The translations under genes were made by a program, and so were the position numbers. DNA of 64,000 bases, from positions 756,206-820,205 of the forward strand of contig NC_057018.1 in NCBI RefSeq assembly GCF_000002595.2, read 5' to 3'. The number at the start of each line of letters is the position of its first letter. The stretch's first letter is position 1. This stretch comes from Chlamydomonas reinhardtii (lineage: Eukaryota; Chlorophyta; Chlorophyceae; Chlamydomonadales; Chlamydomonadaceae). This document shows positions 23,601 through 34,842 of this stretch, piece after piece. Under the pieces are notes generated by a model that saw only the letters and a program-made list of their open reading frames with translations, was not told where the DNA came from and made no database searches.

Positions 23601-26079
23601 GATGAGGTTGGCGCCGGCTGTAGCACGCGAGACGACGTTGGCTGTAGCACAGGAGGCAGCGGGAGAGCCAGCGGCAGGCCGGGTCGACCGTGCTGCTGCC
23701 GCGCTTTCGGCAAGCCCAGTGGCTTGCTGATCGTCATCCGAGCTACTGCTGCTACTGCTGCTACTGCTGCTGCTGCTGCTGCTACGGCCGAGCAGCGCAC
23801 GTGCCAGCTGCGCCGCCGCGTCAGCAGGGGCCATCAACGCCTCCGCGTGCGCCGCCACCGGCAGCGGCGGCGGCGGCGGTCCTGGCGGCGGCGGCGGCGG
23901 CGGCGGCGGCGCGCCCCGGCCAGATGCAGAGGCGTCAGCCGGCGGCCGCGCTGCCGCCGCCGCCGCCGCCGTCGTGGGGTCGGAGGTTCCGGCGGCGGCA
24001 CCGGCCAGGGCGTCCCGGCCAGAGCGCAGCTGCCGCGCTAAGATGTGGAGGTTTGGTGGCGGCGGCGGCGGGCCCGGCGGCGGTGGCGGCGGCGGCTGTC
24101 GGTGCGCATTGCCGTTGGCATGAGGGGCAAAAGCCGCGGGTGAAACGACAGAGCTACCGCGTGCGGCGACGGCGAAAACCAGCGGTGGTGGCGGCGGCGG
24201 GCCCGGCGGCGGCGGCGGCGGCGGCGAGCCCGGCGGCGGCGGCCCAGCCCTGCGTGTCGGCGCTTCGGACAAGGGCTCTGTTGGGATGGCGCGCGGACGT
24301 TTCCGAAGCGATATGGGAGGTGAGCAGACCGGCAGCGGCGGCGGCGGCGGCGGGCCCGGCGGCGGCGGCGGCGGCGCATCCCCACGCGGCGGCGGCGCCG
24401 CCGCCGCCGCCACCACCAGGGCTGGACCTCGTTGCGGCCGCGCCAGCGGCTGAGGCGCGGGCGGCGGCGGCGGCGGCCCCGGAGGCGGCGGCGCCGCCGT
24501 CGTTGGTGCAATGGCGCTGCTGGCGGCGGCGTAGCCGGTTGTCCGGCCCGTGCCGCCGACCCAGCCGCCCACGGGCTTTGACAAGGCAGCCGTGGAGGCG
24601 ACGGCGTGGCGAGCCGGCGCCGCCGCCGACGGCCCCGCAACTGACGGCGCCTCCCGCACCGACGGAAAGCGCTTCTGCGCCGTCGTCAGCGACTGCGTTG
24701 CCACCGGCGGCGGCGGCGGCGCCGCCGCCGCTCCCTCCGCTCCCTCCGCTCCTGCTTCCGCCGCGCTTCCACCTGCAGCTTGCGACGCCGCCGCCGCCGC
24801 CACTGGCGCCGCCGCCGCTGGCGGCGGCAGCAGGGGCTTGCTGGCGCCGCGGATCGTCACGTGTCGTACGTACGGCGCGGCCTTGATCACGTGTGCCAGG
24901 GCGTACGGCAGGTGCGGCGGCACGGCCCACAACTCCAGGTGCCGCAGCGCGGGCAGCGAGGACAGCGCCGCCAGGCCTGTCCGTGTGATTGTGATTGTGT
25001 GATCATGATTGTGATTGCGTGTTTGTGTTTGTGATTTGTGTGCGTGTGCGTGTGCTAAAGCCAACAAAGCCAAAGCCCAAGCCCGCGCCCAAGCCCGCTC
25101 CCAAGCCCACGTCCACAAATCACCGTTGCACGCCCACATGCTCAGGCGCCCTCTTACCCGCAGGCGTGAGGCGCGCCGCGCACACCCGCAGGTGGCTCAG
25201 GCATCGGCACCCGCCAACCGCCGCCGCCAGCTCGGCGTCAGTTAGCTGTTGGTGGTTGGACAGGTCCAGCGCCGTCAGGTCCGGAAAGACCAACCGCAAC
25301 GGCTTAACCGCCACACCTGCGCCGCCGCCACCGTCGCCGCCGCCGCCACCGCGCTTTTGGAGGGCCAGCAACGGCCCTGGGACGGCGAGGTGTGTGACGG
25401 CGGCGGCGGCCGCGTCTCGCCATGCGCTACACACCAACCGCAGCGTTCGTACGGTGTGCTGGAACGTTTCCTCCAGTCGCACATCCTCCACTTGCGGGTG
25501 CTGCTGCGTATGGCCGCTCTGGTTCTGGTTCTGGATCTGGTTTTGGGCCTGGCTTGCGTCCTGGACTGGCGGCGTGGCCGCCCGCGCCCCAACACTTGCT
25601 CTGGCAGCGCTGGCGGCGGCGGCAGCGGTGGCGGCGGCGGCAGCGGTGGCGGCGGCGGCGGCAGCGGCGGGCACGGCGGCGGCGGCGGCGGCGGCCATGT
25701 CAAGGTCATCGCCACCGGCTGCTGCGGGTACCGTTACGGGAGGAGCGGTCGCCGCGCCTGCGTCACGGCCACCGCTACCGCTGCTGCTGCTGCTACTGCC
25801 GTCTGTGGCACCCGGGTCATCACCGCCACCGGCAGCAGCGTCGGCGGCTGAGGGGCTGCTGTCAGGGCGGCCGAGCGGCAGCCGGGATGCCGCCTCGATG
25901 ATGCTGCGCAGCACATCGTTGGGCATCGCCGACCAGTCGGGCGTGCTGATGGCGCCAATCAAGTTAGCACGTGGGAGCTCCACGTGTTCAGATTGCGACC
26001 CCGCGGTTAGCAATGCGGGCGCTATCGCGAACGCGACGCCGCTCGCGGGGAGCGACGATGGAACGCCCGGCGTCGCCAT
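16907..26079 (-). CDS. F-box/leucine-rich-repeat protein with long polyproline insert, 14 exons
   Basis: Exons (minus): 26079-25158, 24976-23421, 23206-23087, 22744-22364, 22059-21820, 21369-21231, 20883-20820, 20536-20458, 20128-20033, 19745-19640, 19448-19334, 19083-18984, 18566-18437, 17697-16907. All junctions are GT-AG, phases agree, and the sum is 4839 nt (1612 aa). Exon 1 has a split F-box (MPNDVLRSIIEAA near residue 52; TLRLVCSAWRDAA near 205), then the first LRR (LTALDLSNHQQLTDAEL). Exon 2 (residues about 308-826) begins with an LRR (LPALRHLELWAVP) and continues into repeated PPPPPPGPPPPPP blocks like a formin FH1 region, but no FH2 domain follows. Exons 3-13 mostly carry one AMN1-type LRR each (ALTSLDLSNCLNLL, SLERLDLM). 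Exon 14 is Gly/Ser/Asn-rich with a last LRR near its end. Such proteins usually choose substrates for SCF ubiquitin ligase; binding of profilin or SH3/WW domains by the proline blocks is inference. Confidence 0.82.
17700..17812. repeat. GT/CA tract at the LRR-gene intron 13 acceptor
   Basis: Imperfect GT repeat on the plus strand. In the transcript it is CA-rich and runs straight into the 3' splice site of exon 14 (CACCCACACAG|GTGTGG), where a pyrimidine tract would normally be. Confidence 0.85.
18044..18149. repeat. (GT)n microsatellite in LRR-gene intron 13
   Basis: About 105 bp of nearly pure GT (plus strand), interrupted by a few GA and GC steps. It lies in the middle of intron 13. Confidence 0.95.
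18606..18800. repeat. Dispersed repeat copy, GTGCGATGGGACAG family
   Basis: About 190 bp inside LRR-gene intron 12. It is closely matched at 47037-47225, and over its first about 110 bp at 39426-39545 and 46466-46585. The shared start is GTGCGATGGGACAGTGGTAA and the shared middle TGCAGCTGATTCCCAGA. No terminal inverted repeats or target duplications could be defined, so the class is open. Confidence 0.8.
20543..20633. repeat. (GT)n microsatellite abutting the LRR-gene exon 8 acceptor
   Basis: About 90 bp of GT on the plus strand, read as CA in the transcript. It ends a few bases before the 3' splice site CGCGCAG|TGACC of exon 8. Confidence 0.95.
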
Positions 26080-26866
26080 GGCCGCAACCGCCAGGTGGCT
26101 GGCAGCGAGGCGGGCTCACAGCCGGAACTCCGCTTTCGTTATTCCCGCACTCCAGACCCGCAAGGTTCTTGCCAGGCTGAGCAGCGCGCCAATTTGTGCG
26201 TGCTGTCGTGGAGGGTTTTGTGTGGAGGTTACCGAACGCTTTGTGGTCGGGGCGCTGTTTGAGCACAGGAGTGGCTGTTTTCTAGGGTGTGGCGGTCCTA
26301 GGAGTCGTGATATAGAACCAATGGATTCGATTAATGGGGCCCGGGCCTCGTGCTGGGCCTCGAGTCCAGCACCAAAATAACAGCTCGGAGCGCTCCAAGA
26401 GGCCCTGCCACAGGGCACCAAAGCATGTGGTAGTAAATCAAGCATGTAGCCATGCAGGAATACACAAATGGCCACCCAGCTGTGTGCATCGCACCGCATG
26501 ACAGCAACACTTTTCGGAGTTCGGCTCGACCGGCGTCTTCATTTCCAGAAATTGTCTATCACTTTGCTTATCACTATGCATCCATATGCGATTGTCAAAG
26601 CTGCGGCGCGCGAAGACGCGGCCTGAAATATTTTCTGTCGACAACGGAACGGAGCCCGCTCTAGTTTACCCATCCACTGATACTTCTTGAAGACAACATG
26701 GAGTTCATATTTAACCACAGCTTGAGCCTGAATGACACGTCTGGGTGAGCGTCGCGCGGGGTCAGCATAATGCCGTCGCTCTCGATTGGACGCTTAAAAT
26801 GATGAGACGCGTACTCACTGCTACTGTGTCGCTCTGTGTCATAGGGCGCCGGACGGTGGGCGGAGG
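26080..26866. promoter_or_regulatory. Divergent intergenic region between LRR and EF-hand genes
   Basis: The 787-bp interval separates the start codons of two head-to-head genes, so both promoters and 5' UTRs must lie here. I could not assign a TATA box or other motif with confidence. Shared regulation is possible but not shown. Confidence 0.5.
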
Positions 26867-29800
26867 ATGCGCCCGGCTTCGGCATTTGTGCCCAGCACCA
26901 GCTATTACACGCAAAAGGGTACGCCTTGGGCCTTTAAATGTTTCGTGGAACTCATTTATGTCCGGGAATCACGGCCTGGCGGAGTGTTGGGCAAAGCTCT
27001 GAGAGGCCGCGGCTTCGGTCGCGGGCGACGCCGCGCCCTGCGCATACATGCATTCAACAGCTGTTCCCAGTATCCCAGCCCCGCACAGCGTCTCGAGCAT
27101 GGTTTGGTCTCGCAAGCGTGCCACCTAGGAACCTGTCTCATGCCCGACCAGTGGTCGAGCGCCTGTGGTCGAGCGCCTGTCCCCTCTCCAGCGCCCCCCC
27201 CCCCTTCACACCTTCACCTTGTCCGTCAATCTGCAATGCAAAGCCGTTTCTGGCCACTTACACCATCTTAGCAAAACACAAAGGAGGGAGGTCCGACAGA
27301 GCCACGACCACAGCTGCGGTGTGCCTCGTTTCTTATCCCGGCATCTTCTGTATGCCTGCGCAGAGGACGATGTGGGCCGGCCGGTGCGGCAACACAAGCC
27401 GCTCGCAAAGGGCGAGCACACGCAGCTGTCGCTGGCCAAGGTGGGGAGTTGTGGGCGCGGGGTGGGGGCGTGGGGGTGGGCGCGGGGGCGCAGGGGTGGG
27501 CGTGGGGGTGGGGTGCCAGCGTGTGAGCATCGGGCTGCGGTTGGGAACACCGGCGTGTTTGCATCAAGAGTTCGGGGTGGGTTGTAAATACCAGCCCAAA
27601 CTAAACCATAACCAATGGTGGGGTTGGGCGTGGGGTACGTGCGGGGGTGCCGGTGTGTGTGCATCCAGAGCTCGGAATGGGGGTTTGGGGCGGGGGCGGG
27701 GTTTAGCGAAGGAGGGCTGGGTCGGGGGCGTGCGTGCGCCACGAGGCTGGGACGAGCGGTGTGGGGGGTGGCGAAGGGAGGGCGATGGAGTTGTGGAGCA
27801 GGTGAGGTTGCGCATGAATGCTGCTGTGCGATGCTTCAGTCCATGGCCCCAAGACGCGTGCAAGCAAGCCAGCGTGTCAGCTTGAACGTCGGGGTGGGGT
27901 GGGGGATGGGGGATGGGGGCGCGGGCCACCATTATGTTCAGTCATGCCCGGACCCCACACACCCCTCTCTCCACCCATCATCCACACACACACGCACACA
28001 CATACGCACGCACAAACACACAAACACAACGTGTAATGTTTTCTTTGTGCTCTTCACAAATGCACAGGTGTTTGATGAGGACCCCGGCATGCGCCCCAAG
28101 GTGCACGTGCCGCCGCCCGGGGGCCCGGGTGTCAACAAGCCGTCCTTCGCGCTGAACACACGCGACGTGGAGGGGGCGGCGGTGAGGCGTTGGAGAGAGG
28201 GGAGGGGAAGGGGGAGGGGGAGGGATGCCGCTGTTGAGGAATGAGCGGTTGACACGTTGTACATTGCCCACGCTCCCCCCCCCCTGCCACTGCGCTCTGC
28301 CCTCTCCGTCGCCCTCGTCCTCCCTGCGCCTCTGCCTCACCTCCTCTCCCCCCTCTCCCTAAACTTCCCTCCCTCCCCTTTCCCCCCTCTCCCCCCTGCC
28401 CTTTGCTCCCCTCCCTCCGCTGCCCCCCGTCCTCCCCTCAGCCCCGGCCCAAGGACATGCCTAAGAAGCCCCGCGGCACCGACCCCAACGCGCCCGCCTA
28501 CGTCCTGCCCGGCAACAGCGCTCTACACCACCCAACCCAAACCCAGACCCAGACCCAGACCCAATCCTCAACCCAGCAGCTTGACAGCACCCACAACGGC
28601 GGCACCTCGGCGGCGGCGGCGGCTGCTATGGCGGCGGCGACGCAGAAGTTTGACGTGTCGGACATCAACGCGGTGCCCTCGGTGGTGGAGCGGCCGCAGC
28701 GGTTGGCTACTCGAAGTGCGGGGCTGGACGTGTCCGACATAGAGGTGAGCGGGTGTGTGCGCGCGCGTGTGTGTGTGTGGGGGGGGGGTGCGCGGGCCTT
28801 GAAATAAAAACAATCAGATTTAAGAGGTGAGGGTGTGCGTGTCCCGGTGTCGGTGTGCCGCAAGGTTGGTTATGGTAAGGCGCAGGCGGCGCGGCAAACC
28901 AACCAGATGAGAGAAATACTAAATAATCAGATGTTGATATATTCTACTAAACACACCTGCAATGCGCCGCTACATCTCTCGCTGGCTCACAGGGCGCGGC
29001 GCCGGGTTGGGAGCCGCCCTTCCGCGCCCACGTGGGCCGCAACCTGCGAGACCCCGGCCTCAACGTGCAGGTGTGTGTTGGGGGCCGGGCGTGTGTGTGG
29101 GGGGGTGGGTGGGTGTGTTTTGGTGTGGGGCGTGTGTGAGAAGGGGCGATCATGTCGGTGCGTGAGCGCGTAGGGGGGGGGGGGACGGAGATGGAACCCC
29201 TTCCCTCCCCAGCCCACGTGCGGCTGGGGGGATGCAAGAGCCCAACAGAAACAAGAGAATGCCGCCTCTCTCACACCTTATGATGCAGATACAAGTTCAT
29301 GCTGATCACCAAATTTGTTAATCAATATTGCGCTGCAACACCTTCCTCCCTCTCTTTCCCTCCCTCCCTCCCTCCCTCCCTCCAGGACATCTCCGGCACC
29401 ACCGCCCGCCGCCGCGCCGCCTCCGCCCGGCCAGCGGTGGGCGCCCGCGGCAGCGGCAGCGGCATCAGCGGCAGCGGCGTGGGTATCGGCGGCATCAGCG
29501 GCATCAGCGGCAGTGGCGTGGGCGTGGGCGGCTTTCCTTCGGGTCTGGAGGCGGGTCCCGGGCTCACGTCGCACGACTACGGCTCCTGGCAACACCAGAG
29601 CCAGAGCCAATGGCAGGGGCAAGGTCAGGGGCAGCAGTGGGCACAGCAGCAGCAGCAGCAGCCAGCCTCCACCTCCTATTCCCAACAACAGCAGCAACAG
29701 CAGCAGCAGCAGCAGCAGCAGCAAGGGGCGGTGTCGTCGCTCGGGGCCGGCGGCGGCAGTAGCTACTCGCCCGCGCCCATGTCTTGGCAATTCGTCCCAA

Positions 29801-32800
29801 CCTCGGCCGCAGATGCTGGCGGCTTCGGCAGTGGCGGCGGCGGCGCTGGGCCCACGCCGTTCGAGTTGGGAGCAGGAGCAGGAGGCGGCGGAGGAGGAGC
29901 AGGAGGAGGCGGTGACACGGGGTTCGTGCCGTCGTCGGTTCCGCCCCCGCCGCTCCACCCCGCCATGTCGGGTGCGCCCTACGCCACCCAAATTCCCGGC
30001 GGCGGCATGATGGGCGCGTTGCTGTCCTCGCGCGTGCTGTCAGCCTCCATGTCCTCTTCAAGCTACTACTCAAACAGTAACGGTAATGGCGGTAACGGCG
30101 GTAGCGGTAATGGCGGCGGCGCCGCCGCCGCTGCCGCCGCGAGCATGGTGGCGGCGGCGGCCGACCTGCCCGCCGCCACCGTTGGCCGCGCCGCGCCGGC
30201 GCGCCGCGACCCGGCGGCACGACACGTGGCCAAGCTGGCGGCGGCGGCGGCGCAGCGCGAGGCGGCGGCGGCGGCGGCCGCCGCCGCCGGCTCCCTCCGG
30301 CCCAGCCGGGAGCAGGTGGCGGCGTTTTGGGACAGCTGTCGGCGGCTGGATCGAGAGACGTGCGGGAAGCTGAGCCCCGCGGATTTCACGGTGGCGTTGG
30401 AGCGGGCGGGGCTGGTGCCCCACGGGTCGGCGACACGCGGCACGCCCACGCACCCCACCGCGGCGGCGCTGGCGCGCGGACTGCAGGTGAGAGTGGGAGG
30501 GGGGGGAGGGAGAGCGGGAGGGCGGACGGGAGAAAGGGAGGGAGGGAGGGAGGGTTGTAAATACCAGCCCACACTAAACCAAAGGGGAGGGAGGACGGGA
30601 GAAAGGGAGGGAGGGAGGGTTGCCGGTACCAGCCCAAAGTAAAGCGAACCCACTGCAAAAGGGCGAGGAGGAGAGCGCGGCCTATGCTTTGACGGAGGCA
30701 GGACATCGCCTTGACAACGGAGAGCGTCTCGACAGAAGGCCCCATCCCTGAAATGCACCGGGAAGGGTGGAAGGGAGGAAGGGGGATGGGAAGGGGCATG
30801 AAGGTGAATAGGGTGGAGGGAGGTTGAGTAGGAGGTAGGGCGGGGATGTTGTAGGCGGTGCTGTTTGCCGAGGGATCTAGGAACTGGGACCGGAACCAGG
30901 ATGCCGGTCGGTACGGGGCAACCGCTTCGGTGCGGAGGGGAGGGCAAAGAGGGGAGGGCAAAGAGGGGGGGGGAGGACGGGATGGAGGGAGGGAGGGAGG
31001 GTTGTAAATACCAGCCCAAACTAAACCGGAGGGGAGGGAGGACGGGAGCAAGGGAGGGAGGGAGGGTTGCCGGTGCCAGCCAAAACTATACCGAGTCTAC
31101 TGCAGAAAAGGGCGAGGAGAGGGAGTGTGGGAATGCCTATTGTAACACCACCTGACGCATATCCTGACGCACATGTAGTTACGCCTCCTGACGCAAGATC
31201 CTGACACCTCCTTTTCTCTCCGGCGCCGTCCTGACACCTGTATATGACGCCTCCTGACGCATATCTTGACGCCTCCGTTTCTCTCCGCCCGTCCATTGCC
31301 GGCACCGCAGGACGGCGTGGGTATGGTGCAGTACCGCCAGTTGGCCCGCGCGCTGGTGGCGGCCGCGCCGCCGCCGCCCGCCACCTCTGCCGCCGCCGGC
31401 GGCCGGCGGCCGCTTTCCGCCGCCGCCAGCTTTGGCGCCAGCAGCGGGCGCCCGCACTCCGCCTCCCTCGCAGCCGCTACCGGCGCCTCTTCAATGGCGG
31501 CGGCGGCGGCGGAGGGCCTGGGCACCGCGGTGGCGGCGGTGGTGGCGGCGCGCGGCGGCGCCGCCTCGCAGCCCTCCTCGCGGCAGGCCTCCGGCGGCCG
31601 CCCCGATGCCGGCGGCAGCCGCAGTCTAGGTGGCGGCGGCGGCGGCGGCGGCGGCGGCAGCCGCAGTCTAGGTGGCGGCGGCGGCGGCGGAAGTTTGGGC
31701 AGCACGTCCGGCGGCCGCCGCAGTGTCAACTGGGCGCCAGAGGTCGAGCAGCCGCCGCCGCCGCCTCCCGCTGCGGCTCCCGCGCCCGCTCCTGCTCCCG
31801 GGCCGGGCACCATCACGGCTCGCTTCAATCTGGGCGGACCGGTCGGGTACCCGGCTGCAGCGGACGCGGCAGCGGCAGCGGACACAGCCGCTTATGGCAG
31901 TGTGCCGCCGTCGCTGCCGCCGCCGCAAGGCGGCCAGAGCCAGGGCCAGGGCCACGGCTCGCCGCGCGGCTCGACGCCTGCTAGCGCCCCCGGCACCTCC
32001 GCCACCTGGCAGCAGCAGCAGCAACAGCAACAGCCTTCGCACCATCATCAGTACCCTTCACACCAGCAGCAGTACCCGCAGCAGCACCAGCAGCAGCAGC
32101 CTGCGGTGCTGCCGGGTGTGGGCTGCGGCCCCAATTGGCCGCCCGCGCCACCCGGCCCCGAGCCGCCGCAGCGCCGACCCGTACCCGCCATCGCCGCCGC
32201 CACCGGCACGCCGCTGCCACACGAGCCGCAGCCCGGCGACACCACCTACAACCCCTACAAGGCCCAGGCCTACTGGTTCAGCGCCGCCCGACCTTCCGCC
32301 GCCGCCCCCGGTGCTTCTGCTTCTGCTTCTGCAGCAGCGGCTGCTAACGGTAGCGCTGGCGGTGGCGGCGCCGGGAACGGCAGCAGCAGCAGCAGCAGCG
32401 CGGCGGCGGCGATGGAGGCGGCGGCGCGGGAGTACGTGCCCTCGGCCGACGTGACCGCCAGCATTGTGGGCAAGGGCCACAACCGCTCCACCATTCCCGG
32501 CAGTGGTGTCATGTTGGACGCGGCCACGGAGGCGGCCATCATCGCGCGCAATGGCGGCCACAACTTCGCCCGCGCCGCGCCCGCCGCTGCCGGCGGCCTG
32601 CCGCATTCCGCGACGTACTACGGCTCCACGTACAGCGGCCCTGGTGCTGGCGCTGGTGCTGGTGCTGGCGCGGCGTCTCGCAGCTTCGGCAGCCAGGGCA
32701 GCTTTGGCGCCGGCACTGGCGGCGGCGCCGGCGGCGGCGCCGCCGTCGCGGCGGCGGCGGGCGCCGTGGTCGCTGGCGGCGGGCTGCCTGCCAACGCGCT

Positions 32801-33158
32801 GCGACAGATCATGGCGGCCACAGACGGACCGGCGCTGTCCTCGCCGGCTGAGGCGCCGTCGGCGCCGCCGCCGGGCGCCGCCTCTGCCGGATGCACGCTG
32901 ACGGGCCCAGGCGCCGCGCTGTTTGCCGCGACGCGGCCTCCGCCGTCGGGGCCCAGGATGACGGATGCTAGCCTAGTGGTGTCGGCGGCGATGGCGGGGG
33001 CTGGTGGGTTCGGTGGAGGTGGGTTTGGGGGAGGTAGGCGGCCGGTGAGTGCGCCGCGGGCGGCGTCGGCGCGGCCGGCGGGGCCGCGTGTTGGACCAGT
33101 GGCGCGAGAGCGGCAGTTGCTGCGGGATGACATTGCGGCGGTACGAGGGCTGTACTGA
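26867..33158 (+). CDS. Candidate ciliary/flagellar EF-hand-like protein, 7 exons
   Basis: Exons: 26867-26918, 27364-27440, 28068-28181, 28442-28744, 28993-29070, 29386-30486, 31311-33158 (3573 nt, 1190 aa); all GT-AG, phases 1,0,0,0,0,0. The start gives MRPASAFVPSTSYYTQK, then DDVGRPVRQHKPLAKGEHTQ, a conserved-looking opening with little low complexity. A motif of the form D-[IV]-x-G/D recurs: TRDVEGAAP, FDVSDINAVP, LDVSDIEGAAP, VQDISGTT. Residues about 509-590 look like a degenerate EF-hand pair (loop DRETCGKLSPAD; the second site begins exon 7 at DGVGMVQYRQLARAL). The rest is Gly/Ala/Gln-rich filler. Similar motif layouts occur in conserved proteins of ciliated protists and algae. The ciliary assignment is inference and calcium binding is doubtful because the first loop lacks several ligands. 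A TGTAA at 33939-33943 may mark a 3' UTR of about 780 nt. Confidence 0.78.
27581..27607 (+). repeat. Dispersed 27-bp motif, copy 1
   Basis: The motif starts TTGTAAATACCAGCCCAAAC one base in and ends TAAACC. It sits in intron 2 of the EF-hand gene, preceded by G-rich sequence. Exact or near copies occur at 30554, 31001, 52974, 57020 and 60770. Confidence 0.85.
30540..30680 (+). repeat. G-rich repeat module A in EF-hand gene intron 6
   Basis: A GGGAGGGAGGG tract leads into the dispersed motif (30554-30580), a second G-rich tract leads into a variant (TTGCCGGTACCAGCCCAAAG at 30619), and the module ends with AAAAGGGCGAGGAG. The same order recurs at 30988-31120. Confidence 0.85.
30988..31120 (+). 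repeat. G-rich repeat module B in EF-hand gene intron 6
   Basis: Second copy of the module at 30540-30680, with the motif at 31001-31027 and its variant near 31066, again followed by AAAAGGGCGAGGAG. The two copies lie about 450 bp apart in the same intron. Confidence 0.85.
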
Positions 33159-34047
33159 TTGTGCTGGTGTCGTACTGATGTACGGTGTTGTACTCACTGC
33201 ATTGGTGTCGTCCTGGTGGTGTGCAGGCGTAGCTGTGCTGCTGCTGGTGGTTACGGTACTTTAGTGATGGCCGTGTGGCGCTGGGTGAAGGGACAGACTG
33301 TTTGTTTGTGAGGGAGCATGGGAGGGGTGGTGCGTTTGGCGCATGTGTGAGGTTTGGTTGCGCCGGGCCAGGGCGTGGGGACGCTTGGGAGAGTGCCGAC
33401 GACGCTTGTTCAGGCCTGGCCGGTTGATGCATTCGAGTTTCGCGCACGAACCCGAGAAGACAAGAAAACGCGTACGCATACGCATGCAGGTAGTTTGCAC
33501 GCAGTTTGATTCTTGCAGGTTATCTTGTGAAATCGCTGAAAATGGTTTTAGAGGTGGTTAAGCGGCACATGCCATGATCAAAACCGGTAGTTGCTGTTGG
33601 GCTGCCGCTGTTGCTGTTGCTGTTGGGCCGCCGGCTAACCGGCTAAGCAACGGTTCGCGACGACTGCCTTTTAAACAGTTAACGAAGATGAACTAAACAT
33701 TGGCGCATATGAGAAGGCAAGAGCATGGGAACAGGTTGCCAACACAGGGCTTGGTCTGGAAGCGCGTGGCTGGGTACAATGGGTCACGGTAACGGGCAGG
33801 TCGGCGTAGTAGCTGGGTGGGCACGCGTGTGCCTAAGTTTGCAAAGCACGTTGTTGAGCACGTGTTAAGTCATTCATGCGCAAATGCGAAGGTAGCCGTT
33901 GTCATATTTTGATCGACTTTATTGAGGTTCTGTGCGGCTGTAAAGCAAAGACTGCAGGGACGAAATCCAAGGCTTGCTTTGTTGGTACCGTAGCAGTGTA
34001 AGCTCTTGGCGCTGTGCGCACAACAACAAAACCGTGCTTTACCAACG
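33159..34047. other. 3' flank of the EF-hand gene
   Basis: No gene was seen. It contains a likely polyadenylation motif, TGTAA, at 33939-33943 on the plus strand. Confidence 0.45.
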
Positions 34048-34842
34048 GCCGTGAAGGCTGTGCGGCACTTGGGGACGCACAAGAAGGGAAATAATCTAAA
34101 ATAATGACCGATGACCGGATGGCGTTAGGCCGATAGGGACATAGGGTTACGGCATCTCTGCATCAGCGGTACGTCGGTGCGACATGCAGCCGTGCGGCTC
34201 TTGCACTGTTGCACTGTGGTTTTCTGGTCGGGTTGCCACTTGCCAGCACACACACACACACACACACCTGCGCCTACGGCCTACCTGCCCGAATTCTCCA
34301 CCTTCAGTGGATTCGGGGCAATGGGGCAAATTCCTAAAGTGCAAATGGAGGGTACTGCTAGTACCTGCCCCCTACCTGCCGCACCACCCCGCCAGGAATG
34401 CCGCACCTGCACGGCCCCTGAGCTCGTCCTCCGAGCGAAAGGAGGCTGCGGTTTGGGGGGCAGGGGAGCGCAGGGGCAGGAGAGGGAGCAGGGGCGGCCG
34501 CCGGCCGGAGGAGCAGGGGGAGGGGCATCGGGGCGTGTTGCAAGAGGCGCATTCCTGGGCTTGGGGCTGAACGGCTTGGAGGTGTTGTTCGGACCTGTTG
34601 CAAGAACACACGCACGCCCAAAACACAGACGCGCCTCGAACCCCATCTGGTATCTGAGATGCTCAGTGCCGGTCAGGTTGGTGTTTGTTAATTCAGGGGG
34701 AGCATAGTTGGGTTTGATGCTGATGGTGTGAAGAAGATAGGCGAGGAGGGGTTGAAGCGGGGTTGAGCCCAAGGTTGAGCCGTGGCCCGTCGTGGCCGGC
34801 CATGGGTCGAGTGAGAGGATGCGTGGCGCCATTGCGGGGCAG

